DNA from: Pseudomonas oryzihabitans
GTDB lineage: Bacteria; Pseudomonadota; Gammaproteobacteria; Pseudomonadales; Pseudomonadaceae
DNA: 64,000 bases
Direction of reading: 5' to 3'
Assembly (NCBI RefSeq): GCF_014522265.1
Contig: NZ_CP017024.1
Coordinates: 4,412,501-4,476,500, forward strand
Position 1 is the stretch's first letter. Every line of letters begins with the position of its first letter. Below the pieces are notes generated by a model. That model saw nothing but the letters and a program-made list of their open reading frames with translations, was not told where the DNA came from and made no database searches. Positions 1 through 8,860 of this stretch are shown in pieces. The position numbers were made by a program, and so were the translations under genes.

Positions 1-64
1 GCCCACCGGTGAACGACAGGCCCCCTGATGCCACCCTGTGCGATCACGGCGCAAGACGCCTGGC

Positions 65-700
65 TCAGGCGACGCCTCGGCCAGGCGGCCGCTGGCCGTC
101 CCACAGCGTCATCGCCATTGCGATGGCGCCCTCGATGACCGGCAATGCCACGCCATCCCGCGCCATGGGTGAGATGCCCAGCAGAAAGCCTTCGAACAGC
201 GTCGCCAGGGCATGAGCGTCGGTGCCTTGCGCAAGGTCGCCGCGGGCGATGCCGCGCCCGACGCAGGCCAGCAGACCGGCGCGGATCCGGGCGCGGGCCT
301 CGCGCAGGGGCAGCGGCAGGCTGGAGTCTTCATCCGCATAGGAGCCCAGGGTGCCGAGCGCCACCAGGCAACCCTTGGGCAGGCGCTCATCGCATTGCAT
401 CCGCGCGGAGCGCGACAGGGCCGCGGCGATCGCCTCTCGCGGGGCCAGGGTCTCGTCGAACAGCGGATCGTTCACCCGGCCATGGGTTTCCATGTAGCGG
501 GCGACCACCTCCTTGAACAGCGCCTCCTTCGAACCGAAGGCCGCATAGAAGCTGGGCGCGGTGATACCGCCGCCGATTGCCGCCTTGAGCCGACTCAGGG
601 AGGTCGCCTCATAGCCATAGCGCCAGAACAGCAGCAGCGCGTCATCGATTGCCTGGGTCCGGTCGAAGGACCGCGGACGCCCTAGCTGAGCCACAGCCAT
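65..700 (-). CDS. TetR/AcrR family transcriptional regulator
   Basis: A 211-residue protein with an N-terminal helix-turn-helix at about residues 13-60 (EATSLSRLKAAIGG then SFYAAFGSKEALF, the usual TetR recognition-helix and helix-4 pattern) and a C-terminal ligand-binding half. It is read divergently from an MFS exporter 111 bases away, the classic arrangement of a drug-responsive repressor with its pump. The ATG at 700 is preceded closely by GAGGAG. The ligand is not predictable. Seen: fold motif and divergent layout. Inferred: repression of the neighbouring pump and of itself through the inverted repeat between them. Confidence 0.9.
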   Translation of the reverse strand: MAVAQLGRPRSFDRTQAIDDALLLFWRYGYEATSLSRLKAAIGGGITAPSFYAAFGSKEALFKEVVARYMETHGRVNDPLFDETLAPREAIAAALSRSARMQCDERLPKGCLVALGTLGSYADEDSSLPLPLREARARIRAGLLACVGRGIARGDLAQGTDAHALATLFEGFLLGISPMARDGVALPVIEGAIAMAMTLWDGQRPPGRGVA

Positions 701-745
701 ACTCCTCGTCAGATTCGATTTTTATACTAGACGATACAGAATTAA

Positions 746-775
746 TTGACCAGCCAGAGCATCTGCTGCTTAGAT
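746..775 (+). promoter_or_regulatory. candidate promoter of the MFS pump
   Basis: TTGACC at 746-751 is a good -35 element. With 18-base spacing the -10 would be TTAGAT at 770-775, a weak match lying inside the left arm of the inverted repeat at 769-800. A bound repressor there would cover the -10. This is pattern matching only. Confidence 0.35.
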
Positions 776-800
776 ATGTACCGATCGATACATATCTAAG
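769..800. promoter_or_regulatory. perfect 12-bp inverted repeat, candidate TetR operator
   Basis: Left arm CTTAGATATGTA (769-780), spacer of 8, right arm TACATATCTAAG (789-800): all 12 positions pair. The right arm ends at the Shine-Dalgarno (AAGGAG) of the MFS gene, so the element overlaps both the likely -10 and the ribosome-binding site. Binding by the adjacent TetR protein is inferred from position. Confidence 0.65.
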
Positions 801-810
801 GAGCCTACCC

Positions 811-2013
811 GTGACCGCGACCTCCGATCCTGAACGCCTGCCAGTCGCCGCGCTGCTGGCGCTGGCCATGACCGGTTTCATCTGCATCATGACCGAGACC
901 CTGCCCGCCGGCCTGCTCCCCGAGATCGCCCAGGGGCTCCAGGTTTCCCCTGCCCTGGCCGGGCAGACGGTGACCGCCTATGCCGCCGGCTCGCTGACCG
1001 CCGCCATCCCCCTCACCCTGGCAACGGCGCGCTGGCGCCGCCGTCGGGTGCTGCTGGCGACCATCCTGGGCTTTCTGCTGTTCAACACCCTCACCGCCCT
1101 CTCCTCCAGCTATGCGCTGACCCTGGGCGCCCGCTTCGCCGCCGGAGCCGCGGCCGGCCTGGCCTGGAGTCTGCTGGCCGGCTATGCCCGGCGTCTGGTA
1201 GTGCCGCGCCTGCAAGGCCGGGCGATGGCCATCGCCATGATCGGCACACCGGTCGCCCTGTCCCTGGGCGTGCCCCTGGGGACCTGGCTCGGTGGTCTGC
1301 TGGGCTGGCGGCTGGCCTTCGCCTGCATGTCCGCCCTCACCCTGGGCCTGATCGTCTGGGTCCTGGCCAAGGTGCCCGACTATCCGGGGCAGACCGAAGG
1401 CCAGCGCCTGCCACTGCGCGAGGTGTTCGCCACGCCCGGCATTCGCGCCATCCTCGGCGTGGTCTTTACCTGGATGCTGGCCCACAACCTGCTCTACACC
1501 TATATCGCGCCCTTCGTCGCCCAGGCCGGCCTGGGCGATCAGGTCGACCGGGTGCTGCTGAGCTTCGGGGCGGCGTCGTTGCTGGGGATCTGGATCACCG
1601 GGCGGCTCGTCGACCACAGCCTGCGGCGGGCCGTGCTGGTGAGTCTTGCCGGCTTCGCCGCGATCGCGCTGCTGCTGGGGCTCAATCGTGACTCGTCGCT
1701 GCTGCAGTACCTGGGCGTCTTCGGTTGGGGCCTGACCTTTGGCGGCGCGGCCACCCTGCTGCAGACCGCCCTGGCGGATACCGCCGGGAGTGGTGCCGAT
1801 GCGGCCCTGGCGATGAACGTGGTGACCTGGAACAGTGCCATCGCCGGGGGCGGCATCCTCGGCGGGCTGTTGCTGGACGGCATCGGCCCCCAGGCCCTGA
1901 GCTGGGCCGTGGTGGCGCTGGCCCTGGGCGCCCTGGCCATCGCCACCCGTGCCCGACGCCACGGCTTTCCCGCCGGCACCCGAGCGAGCGGTTCAGCGGT
2001 TATGGGTCACTGA
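811..2013 (+). CDS. MFS transporter, DHA1-type efflux pump
   Basis: A 400-residue membrane protein with about 12 hydrophobic segments. The start is the GTG at 811, because AAGGAG sits 8 bases upstream and the operator-like repeat ends just before it; an upstream ATG in the same frame lies within the TetR gene and is unlikely. The first segment (MTGFICIMTETLPAGLLPEI) is typical of the AraJ/arabinose-efflux type DHA1 exporters, with an RxxxGR-like loop (RRLVVPRLQGRAMA) between segments. It probably expels a small drug-like or sugar-like compound. Substrate unknown; regulation by the divergent TetR gene is inferred. Confidence 0.88.
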   Translation: MTATSDPERLPVAALLALAMTGFICIMTETLPAGLLPEIAQGLQVSPALAGQTVTAYAAGSLTAAIPLTLATARWRRRRVLLATILGFLLFNTLTALSSSYALTLGARFAAGAAAGLAWSLLAGYARRLVVPRLQGRAMAIAMIGTPVALSLGVPLGTWLGGLLGWRLAFACMSALTLGLIVWVLAKVPDYPGQTEGQRLPLREVFATPGIRAILGVVFTWMLAHNLLYTYIAPFVAQAGLGDQVDRVLLSFGAASLLGIWITGRLVDHSLRRAVLVSLAGFAAIALLLGLNRDSSLLQYLGVFGWGLTFGGAATLLQTALADTAGSGADAALAMNVVTWNSAIAGGGILGGLLLDGIGPQALSWAVVALALGALAIATRARRHGFPAGTRASGSAVMGH

Positions 2014-2044
2014 GCCTGGGGGCGGGTGCCCTGCCCGCTCCCAT

Positions 2045-3586
2045 TCAGCCCTGGTGCGGGACCGCCTCCAGTGTCACGCCCTGGAAGAACGCCGGCGCAC
2101 GCCAGCGGGCGAACAGCATCAGCGCCAGACCCAGCCCCAGGATCACCACGGCGATGATGAACACCAGGCCGATGCCGCCGAGGTGGGAGCCGCTGCCGAA
2201 GTCCGGCGACAGGCTGGCGAGGGCGGTCTGCCAGAAGATCACCGAAAGGATGAGGGCGCCGAGCAGCGGACAGAGGCCGCGCAGCAGTGCATGGCGCAGG
2301 CTGGCGAACAGGCTGCGGCGGAAATACCAGACGCAGGCGTAGGCGGTCAGCGAGTAGTAGAAGCAGATCATCATGCCCAGGGCGGTGATGGTGTCGGCCA
2401 GGACGTTGTCGCTGAGGATGCGCATGACCACATAGAAGCCGCCGGTGGCGATGCCGGCGGCAACGGTGGCATAGCGCGGCGTGCGCGATCTCGGGCAGAT
2501 GTGGGCGAAGCGCCGCGACACCGCGCCGTAGTACCCCATCGCCAGCAGGGTGCGGGCCGGGGAGATGAAGGTGGACTGCAGCGAGGCGGCGGTACTGGCC
2601 AGCACCGCGATGGACATCAGGATCGCCAGCGGCCCCATCACCGGTCCGGCCAGGTGGGCGAAGACGTTCTCCTGGATCTCCGGATTGCCCAGGCCCAGGC
2701 CGGCTTCGCTGATGCCGGCGAATTGCAGGGTCGCCGCGGCGGTGAAGAGGTACAGCAGCAGGATCAAGAGCACCGTGACCGTGGCCGCCCGCCCTGGCAC
2801 CTTCTGGCTGCCCACCGACTCTTCGCTCACCGTGAGGCAGACATCCCAGCCCCAGAAGATGAAGATCGACAGCGACAGCCCCGCGGCGAAGGCGGAAAAG
2901 GATTCGACGTTGAAGGGATTGAACCATTCCGGGTGGAAGACCACCGGCGCCGCCGCGGGCGCGGCGCTGAAGGCCGCCAGGGAAAAGCCGATCAGCACCA
3001 GCAGCTGCAGGGCGACCAGACCGTACTGGACACTCATGGTCATGCCGATGCCGCGACAGCTGATCCAGACCGCGATGGCGATGAACACGCAGCAGGTGAC
3101 GATGTTCACCAGCAGGTGCTGCGACAGCGTGGCCAACTCCGCCCGCCCGCTGAGCTGGGCGAGGAACAGGTAGAAGAAGTCCACCGCCACGCCAGCGAGG
3201 TTGGAGAGGACGATGGTGGTGGCCGTCACCAGCCCCCAGCCACCGATCCAGCCGATCATGGGTCCGAAGGCGCGGGTGGACCAGGTAAAGGAGGTGCCGC
3301 TGTCCGGATCGACGGCGTTCAGCTCGCGATACCCCAGGGCCACCAGCAGCATCGGCAGGAAACCGACGATGAAGACGGCGGGCAGATAGACGCCCACCTC
3401 GCGCACGGTGGGCCCCAGGGCACCGGTCAGGGTGTAGACGGGGGCAATGGTGGAAATGCCCAGCACCACGCAGGCGAGCAAACCCAGGGAGCCGGCAGCC
3501 AGGCCCTTGGCGGACGGATCGGCCAGGGCTGCCGGCCCGGCGGTATCCGAGCCGCCGGCCGGCGTGCCCTTGCGCTGTTCAGTCAT
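2045..3586 (-). CDS. APC superfamily amino acid/amine permease
   Basis: A 513-residue transporter with about 12 membrane segments. The N-terminal stretch GISTIAPVYTLTGALGPTV is the APC-fold first helix with its GI(S/G) substrate-binding break. It is the last gene of a five-gene minus-strand run with puuD, puuB, puuC and puuA homologues, 58 bases after puuD, so it probably imports the amine or amino compound degraded by them. It is longer than Escherichia coli PuuP (about 460) and not obviously its orthologue, so no symbol is given. Confidence 0.88.
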   Translation of the reverse strand: MTEQRKGTPAGGSDTAGPAALADPSAKGLAAGSLGLLACVVLGISTIAPVYTLTGALGPTVREVGVYLPAVFIVGFLPMLLVALGYRELNAVDPDSGTSFTWSTRAFGPMIGWIGGWGLVTATTIVLSNLAGVAVDFFYLFLAQLSGRAELATLSQHLLVNIVTCCVFIAIAVWISCRGIGMTMSVQYGLVALQLLVLIGFSLAAFSAAPAAAPVVFHPEWFNPFNVESFSAFAAGLSLSIFIFWGWDVCLTVSEESVGSQKVPGRAATVTVLLILLLYLFTAAATLQFAGISEAGLGLGNPEIQENVFAHLAGPVMGPLAILMSIAVLASTAASLQSTFISPARTLLAMGYYGAVSRRFAHICPRSRTPRYATVAAGIATGGFYVVMRILSDNVLADTITALGMMICFYYSLTAYACVWYFRRSLFASLRHALLRGLCPLLGALILSVIFWQTALASLSPDFGSGSHLGGIGLVFIIAVVILGLGLALMLFARWRAPAFFQGVTLEAVPHQG

Positions 3587-3644
3587 AGGTCTCTGCCCTG
3601 CGGTTGGAATTGTTATTCAGCGTCCGGCGTAGGCGGCAAGGTGC

Positions 3645-4391
3645 CTAGCGCGCGGCGGCATGGCGCTGGCAGGCGTCGCGAAAGGCGTCCAACAGCGCCA
3701 GGGATTCGGGGTTGTCGCGGAAATTCCACTCGGGATGCCACTGCACGCCGACGACGAAGCCCGGGGCGTCGGCCAGGGAGACCCCTTCCACCAGGCCATC
3801 CGGCGCCTGGGCCTCGATGCGCAGCCCGGGCGCCAGGCGCGCGATACCCTGGCTGTGCAGCGAATTCACCTGGAAGCTGGCCGGCAGGCCGAGGCGTTCG
3901 AACACCCCGCCGGGCGGCACCGCGACCGGATGGGTGGGCGCGTACTGCTCGGCGAGCAGCTCGCTCTGGGGCTCGCGATGGTCGTCATGCCCGGGCAGGT
4001 CCTGCACCCGCTGGTGCAGGCTGCCGCCGAGGGCCACGTTCAGCTCCTGGAAGCCGCGGCAGATGCAGAACACCGGGATGCCGCGGTCGATGGCCAGGCG
4101 CAGCAGCGGCAGGGTGTAGGCGTCGCGGGCGGCATCGTGCTGGGTGCCGGCGAGACTCGCCGGCCCCTGGTAGTGATGGGGCTCGACGTTGGAAGGCGAG
4201 CCGGTGAACAGCAGGCCGTCCAGGTGCGCCAGCAGCGCCTGCGGGTCGCTCGGCACGCTGCGCGCCGGCAGCACCACCGGCACACCGGCATGACCCGCCG
4301 CCTCGACGTACTTGTCGCCAACGGTATGGGAATCGTATTTGCCGAGCGTCTGCCGGCACGCCGTCACGCCGATCAGGGGCATAGGGGACAT
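3645..4391 (-). CDS. puuD: gamma-glutamyl-gamma-aminobutyrate hydrolase family protein
   Basis: A 248-residue class-I glutamine-amidotransferase-like hydrolase. The nucleophile elbow is CICRGFQE with Cys111; the His and Glu of the triad are in VQWHPEW (His219, Glu221). Family members release glutamate from gamma-glutamyl-GABA or related amides as the last step of the gamma-glutamylated putrescine pathway. The gene lies 45 bases after the FAD oxidase gene in the same operon. The symbol follows the E. coli pathway; Pseudomonas paralogues (spuA type) act on similar substrates, so the exact amine is uncertain. Confidence 0.87.
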   Translation of the reverse strand: MSPMPLIGVTACRQTLGKYDSHTVGDKYVEAAGHAGVPVVLPARSVPSDPQALLAHLDGLLFTGSPSNVEPHHYQGPASLAGTQHDAARDAYTLPLLRLAIDRGIPVFCICRGFQELNVALGGSLHQRVQDLPGHDDHREPQSELLAEQYAPTHPVAVPPGGVFERLGLPASFQVNSLHSQGIARLAPGLRIEAQAPDGLVEGVSLADAPGFVVGVQWHPEWNFRDNPESLALLDAFRDACQRHAAAR

Positions 4392-4436
4392 GGCTTATCT
4401 CCAGAGAACCCGCCGGTACGCGGCGGGCGGACAGGG

Positions 4437-5714
4437 TCAGATACCGAGGCGATCGCGCAGCTGGTAGTAGGTCGCGCCCAGTGCGGTGAAGGGCACGCGC
4501 AGGAGCTGCCCGCCCGGGAAGGGATAGTGCGGCAGGCCGGCGAAGGCATCGAAGCGCTCGGCCTGGCCGCGCAGGGCCTCGGCCAGCACCTTGCCCGCCA
4601 GGTGGGTATAGGTGACGCCGTGACCGCTGCAGCCCTGGGAGTAGTAGATGTTGTCGCCGAGGCGGCCCACCTGGGGCAGGCGCGACAGCGTCAGCAGGAA
4701 GTTGCCGGTCCAGGTGAAGTCGATCTTCACGCCCTTGAGCTGCGGGAAGGTCTGCAGCATCTTCGGCCGGATGATCGCCTCGATGTCCGCCGGATCCCGC
4801 GCGCCATAGACCACGCCACCGCCGTAGATCAGCCGGCGATCGGCGCTGAGGCGGAAGTAGTCGAGCAGGTAGTTGCAGTCCTCCACGCAATAGTCCTGGG
4901 GCAGCAGGCTGCGCGCCATGTCCTCGGACAGCGGCTCGGTGGTGAGCACCTGGGTGCCGCAGGGCATGGACTTGGCGGCCAGCTCCGGCACCAGCCCGCC
5001 TAGGTAGGCGTTGCCGGCCACCACCACGAAGCGTGCCTTCACCTGGCCATTGGCGGTATGCACCACCGGATTGGCGCCACGGTCGATACGGACGGCCGCG
5101 CTCTGCTCGTAAATCTTGCCGCCCAGGGACGCCACGGCCGCCGCCTCGCCCAGGGCCAGGTTGAGCGGATGGATATGGCCGCCGCTCATGTCCAGCAAGC
5201 CGCCCAGATAGCGATCGGTTCCGACCACCTTGCCGATGGCGGCCTTGTCGAGCAGTTGCAACTGGGTATGGCCGTAGCGCTCCCAGAGCTTCTGCTGGGC
5301 TTCCAGGTGACCGAGCTGCTTGCCGGTCAGGGCGGCGAAGACGCCGCCGTCCTTGAGATCGCACTGGATGTCGTAGCGGGCGATGCGCTCGCGAATGATG
5401 CGCCCGCCTTCGAAGGCCATCTCGCCCAGCAGTTGCGCCTGCCTGGGCGGCAACTGGCGTTCGATGGTATCGATGTCGCGGCTGTAGCTGTTGACGATCT
5501 GGCCACCATTGCGCCCGGAGGCGCCGAAGCCGACCCGCGCCGCTTCCAGCACCGTCACGCTGAAGCCGTGCTCCAGCAGGAACAGCGCGGTGGAAAGCCC
5601 GGTGTAACCGGCGCCGATGACGCAGACGTCGCTGTCGACACTGTCTTGCAGCGCCGGGTATTCGGTGTGGAGGTTGCGCGAAGCCGCGTAGTAACTGTCG
5701 ACGTGTTGTTGCAT
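4437..5714 (-). CDS. puuB: FAD-dependent gamma-glutamylputrescine oxidase-like protein
   Basis: A 425-residue DAO-family flavoenzyme. The Rossmann FAD motif is CVIGAGYTGL (glycines at 34, 36, 39), followed by GASGRNGGQ, a signature of the PuuB/OoxB group. The ATG at 5714 is chosen because the FAD motif then falls at the usual distance from the N-terminus; the frame stays open further upstream without family support. The enzyme would oxidise a gamma-glutamyl-amine to the aldehyde used by the preceding dehydrogenase gene product. A distant paralogue with the same GASGRNGG motif lies at 54208-55503. Confidence 0.87.
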   Translation of the reverse strand: MQQHVDSYYAASRNLHTEYPALQDSVDSDVCVIGAGYTGLSTALFLLEHGFSVTVLEAARVGFGASGRNGGQIVNSYSRDIDTIERQLPPRQAQLLGEMAFEGGRIIRERIARYDIQCDLKDGGVFAALTGKQLGHLEAQQKLWERYGHTQLQLLDKAAIGKVVGTDRYLGGLLDMSGGHIHPLNLALGEAAAVASLGGKIYEQSAAVRIDRGANPVVHTANGQVKARFVVVAGNAYLGGLVPELAAKSMPCGTQVLTTEPLSEDMARSLLPQDYCVEDCNYLLDYFRLSADRRLIYGGGVVYGARDPADIEAIIRPKMLQTFPQLKGVKIDFTWTGNFLLTLSRLPQVGRLGDNIYYSQGCSGHGVTYTHLAGKVLAEALRGQAERFDAFAGLPHYPFPGGQLLRVPFTALGATYYQLRDRLGI

Positions 5715-5769
5715 GGTGAGAGTCCTCTGCCTGCGGCTCCGGCGCGAACGCCCGGGCCGCCGCGCCTGT

Positions 5770-7263
5770 TCAGAGCTTGATCCAGGTCGCCTTGAGTTCG
5801 GTGTATTTGTCGAAGGCGTGCAGCGACTTGTCGCGTCCGTTGCCGGATTGCTTGAAGCCACCGAAGGGCGCCGTCATGTCGCCGCCATCATACTGGTTGA
5901 CCCAGACACTGCCCGCACGCAAGGCGCGGGCCACGCGATGGGCGCGGGAAAGGTCACGGGTCCAGACGGCGGCGGCCAGCCCATAGGGGGTGTCGTTGGC
6001 AATGCGCACGGCCTCTTCTTCGTCATCGAAGTCGATCACCGCGAGCACCGGGCCGAAGATCTCTTCCCGGGCGATGCGCATGGCATTGTCCACCCCGTCG
6101 AAGATGGTCGGGGTCACGTAGCTGCCGCCGGTTTCGCTCAGGGCCCGCGCGCCGCCGCTCACCAGTCGCGCACCCTCGGCGCGGCCGGCTTCGATGAAGC
6201 CCAGCACGGTGCGCAGATGGCCCTCGTCCACCAGGGCGCCGACGCGGGTGTCGGGATTCAGGGCATGACCCGGCGCCCACGCCTGCAGCGCCTCCGCCAC
6301 CAGTGCCAGGAAGCGCGCCTTAATCGAGCGCTCGACCAGCAGCCGCGACCCGGCGATGCACACCTCGCCCTGATTGAAGGCGATGGCTGCCGCGGCCGCT
6401 TCGGCCGCTGCCCTCAGGTCCGGGGCGTCGGCAAAGACGATGTTGGGACTCTTGCCGCCCGCCTCCAGCCAGACGCGCTTCATGTTCGACTCGCCGGCAT
6501 AGACCAGCAGCTGCTTGGCGATGCGGGTGGAACCGGTAAAGACCAGGGTGTCGACGTCCGGATGCAGCGCCAGCGCCTGGCCGACGGTGTGACCGTAGCC
6601 GGGCAGCACGTTGAACACCCCCGCCGGGATGCCGGCCTCCAGCGCCAGGGCGGCGATACGGATGGCGGTCAGCGGCGATTTCTCGGACGGCTTGAGGATC
6701 ACCGAATTGCCGGTGGCCAGCGCCGGCCCGAGCTTCCAGCAAGCCATCATCAGGGGGAAATTCCAGGGCACGATGGCCGCGACCACGCCTACCGGTTCGC
6801 GGGTCACCAGGCCCAGCTGGTCGCGCGGGGTGGGCGCCACCTCGTCATAGACCTTGTCAATGGCCTCGGCGCTCCAGCGCAGGGCGTTGGCTGCCGCCGG
6901 CACGTCGATGGCAAGCGAGTCGCTGATCGGCTTGCCCATGTCGAGGGTTTCCAGCAGGGCCAGCTCCTCGGCATGGGCCAGCAGTAGCTCGGCGAAGGCG
7001 ATCAGCACCCGCTTGCGCTGCGCCGGCGCCTGATGTGCCCAGTCGCCCCGGGCGAAACTCGCCCGGGCGGCTCGTACGGCCAGTTCGGCATCCTCGGCCA
7101 TGCAACTGGCCACCCGCGCCAGGTGGCGACCATCCACCGGACTCAGGTCGTCGAAGGTCGCACCGCCCAGGGCGGCCTGGTAGCGGCCGTCAATGAAGGC
7201 ACGGGCTTCGACGGTCAATGCCTGGGTGCGTTGCTCCCAGTCCTGTTGCGTCAGCACGGTCAT
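5770..7263 (-). CDS. puuC: aldehyde dehydrogenase, gamma-glutamyl-gamma-aminobutyraldehyde type
   Basis: A 497-residue NAD(P)-dependent aldehyde dehydrogenase with all key residues: PWNFP with Asn168, FTGST of the cofactor loop at 242-246, general-base Glu267 in LEAGGKSPN and catalytic Cys302 in GEVCIAGSR. The ATG at 7263 is preferred over a GTG six bases earlier because AGGAGG lies 7 bases before the ATG. It follows puuA with 11 bases between, consistent with co-transcription. Predicted to oxidise the aldehyde made by PuuB; similar enzymes (KauB) are broad-range, so substrate is inferred from context. Confidence 0.9.
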   Translation of the reverse strand: MTVLTQQDWEQRTQALTVEARAFIDGRYQAALGGATFDDLSPVDGRHLARVASCMAEDAELAVRAARASFARGDWAHQAPAQRKRVLIAFAELLLAHAEELALLETLDMGKPISDSLAIDVPAAANALRWSAEAIDKVYDEVAPTPRDQLGLVTREPVGVVAAIVPWNFPLMMACWKLGPALATGNSVILKPSEKSPLTAIRIAALALEAGIPAGVFNVLPGYGHTVGQALALHPDVDTLVFTGSTRIAKQLLVYAGESNMKRVWLEAGGKSPNIVFADAPDLRAAAEAAAAAIAFNQGEVCIAGSRLLVERSIKARFLALVAEALQAWAPGHALNPDTRVGALVDEGHLRTVLGFIEAGRAEGARLVSGGARALSETGGSYVTPTIFDGVDNAMRIAREEIFGPVLAVIDFDDEEEAVRIANDTPYGLAAAVWTRDLSRAHRVARALRAGSVWVNQYDGGDMTAPFGGFKQSGNGRDKSLHAFDKYTELKATWIKL

Positions 7264-7274
7264 GATCACGCCTC

Positions 7275-8657
7275 CTAGACGGTATGCAGATACCAGTTGT
7301 ATTCGAGATCGGAGATGGTGGTCTCGAACTCCTCCAGCTCGGCCTCCTTGCAGGCGACGAAGATGTCGATGTACTCGGGGCTGATGTACTGATTCATCAC
7401 CGCGCTGTCGTCCAGCCGGCGCAAGGCATCGCGCAGGTTGTTCGGCAGGCTCTGTTCGAGCTGTTCGTAGGAGTTGCCGCTGACCGGAGCGCAGGGCTCC
7501 AGGCCCTGGGTCATGCCGTGATGAATGCCGGCGAGGATCGAGGCCATCATCAGATAGGGATTGGCATCGGCCCCGGCGACGCGGTGTTCGATGCGGATCG
7601 CCTCGCTACTGCCAGTGGGCACACGCACCGCCACGGTACGGTTGTCCAGGCCCCAGCTCGGGGCGTTGGGCACATAGAACTGGGCACCGAAGCGGCGGTA
7701 GGAATTGACGTTCGGACAGAGGAAGGCCATCGACGCCGGCAGGGTTTCCAGGATGCCGGCGATGGCATGGCGCAGCGGCGCATGGTGCTCGGGATCATCG
7801 GTGGCGAAAATATTCTGCCCGGTCTGCTTGTCCAGCAGCGAGATGTGTACGTGCAGACCGTTGCCGGCCTGACCGGGATAGGGCTTGGCCATGAAGGTGG
7901 AATCCATCTCATGGTCGTAGGCGATGTTCTTGATCAGCCGCTTCAGCAGCACCGCATGGTCGCAGGCCTTGATGGCGTCTTCGACGTGATGCAGGTTGAC
8001 CTCGAATTGTGCCGGCGCGGATTCCTTGACGATGGCATCGGCCGGCAGCCCCTGCTCCTTGGCGCCTTCGAGCATGTCCTGCAGGCAATCCACATACTCG
8101 TCCAGGTCATCGATCAGATAGACCTGGGTGGAGACCGGTCGCTTGCCGGAGATCGGCGAGCGCGGCGGCTGCGGCCGGCCGTTCACGTTCTCCTGGTCGA
8201 TCAGGTAGAACTCCAGTTCGAAGGCGGCGCAGATGGTCAGGCCCAGGTCGTCGAACTTCTTCACCACCCGCCGCAGCACCTCGCGCGGATCGGCGAAGAA
8301 CGGCGAGCCGTCCTGCTCGTGCATGGTCATCAGCAGTTGCGCGGTCGGGCGCTTCTGCCAGGGCTCGTAGCTCAGGGTGCCGGGGATAGGAAAGCAGGTG
8401 CGATCGGCATCGCCGATGTGCAGGCCCAGGCCGGTGCTTTCCACCGTGGAGCCGTTGATGTCCAGGGCGAACAGCGAGGCCGGCAGATTGATGCCGCGCT
8501 CATAGACCTTGGAGAGACTGGCCCGCTCGACGCGCTTGCCCCGGATGACGCCGTTCATGTCGGTGATCAACAGATCGACGTACTGGATTTCCGGGTGCTC
8601 CTTGAGAAAGCCGTTGGCTTCGGTGAGCTGGACGACGCGGGGGGATATCGAATTCAT
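7275..8657 (-). CDS. puuA: glutamine synthetase family protein, gamma-glutamylputrescine synthetase-like
   Basis: A 460-residue glutamine-synthetase-fold ligase. Metal and substrate residues are visible: ELEFYL (Glu147, Glu149), QFEVNL (Glu219), GNGLHVHIS (265-273, with His269 and His271), the NRTVAVRVP arginines and IEHRVAGADANPYL near 356-369. It joins glutamate to an amine at the cost of ATP, the first step of the pathway. The start at 8657 has AAGGA upstream. It is first in the five-gene operon. The acceptor amine (putrescine or another) cannot be told from sequence. Confidence 0.88.
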   Translation of the reverse strand: MNSISPRVVQLTEANGFLKEHPEIQYVDLLITDMNGVIRGKRVERASLSKVYERGINLPASLFALDINGSTVESTGLGLHIGDADRTCFPIPGTLSYEPWQKRPTAQLLMTMHEQDGSPFFADPREVLRRVVKKFDDLGLTICAAFELEFYLIDQENVNGRPQPPRSPISGKRPVSTQVYLIDDLDEYVDCLQDMLEGAKEQGLPADAIVKESAPAQFEVNLHHVEDAIKACDHAVLLKRLIKNIAYDHEMDSTFMAKPYPGQAGNGLHVHISLLDKQTGQNIFATDDPEHHAPLRHAIAGILETLPASMAFLCPNVNSYRRFGAQFYVPNAPSWGLDNRTVAVRVPTGSSEAIRIEHRVAGADANPYLMMASILAGIHHGMTQGLEPCAPVSGNSYEQLEQSLPNNLRDALRRLDDSAVMNQYISPEYIDIFVACKEAELEEFETTISDLEYNWYLHTV

Positions 8658-8798
8658 GGGAGGCATCCTTGACGCTGGCCCGCTTGGTTGTGCTTGCTCG
8701 TGCGGGTCTGGCAGCGTGGCTGTGGGCGGTGGTTGCTGCAGGCGCCGACCCTCTTTGCCAAGGTCCGCCCTTCCACCTGATTGCCCTCGACGGGCTGG

Positions 8799-8814
8799 GC
8801 CAGTATAAATTGGC
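8799..8814. promoter_or_regulatory. short inverted repeat, candidate LysR site
   Basis: GCCA-GTATAAAT-TGGC lies between the divergent puuA-like and LysR genes. The short arms around an AT-rich core resemble a LysR-type T-N11-A box, and the core could also be a -10. Weak on its own; its position is the main support. Confidence 0.3.
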
Positions 8815-8860
8815 ATGAGCGCAACCCATATCGGCGAATCGGCAAAGGAAGAATGCACGG

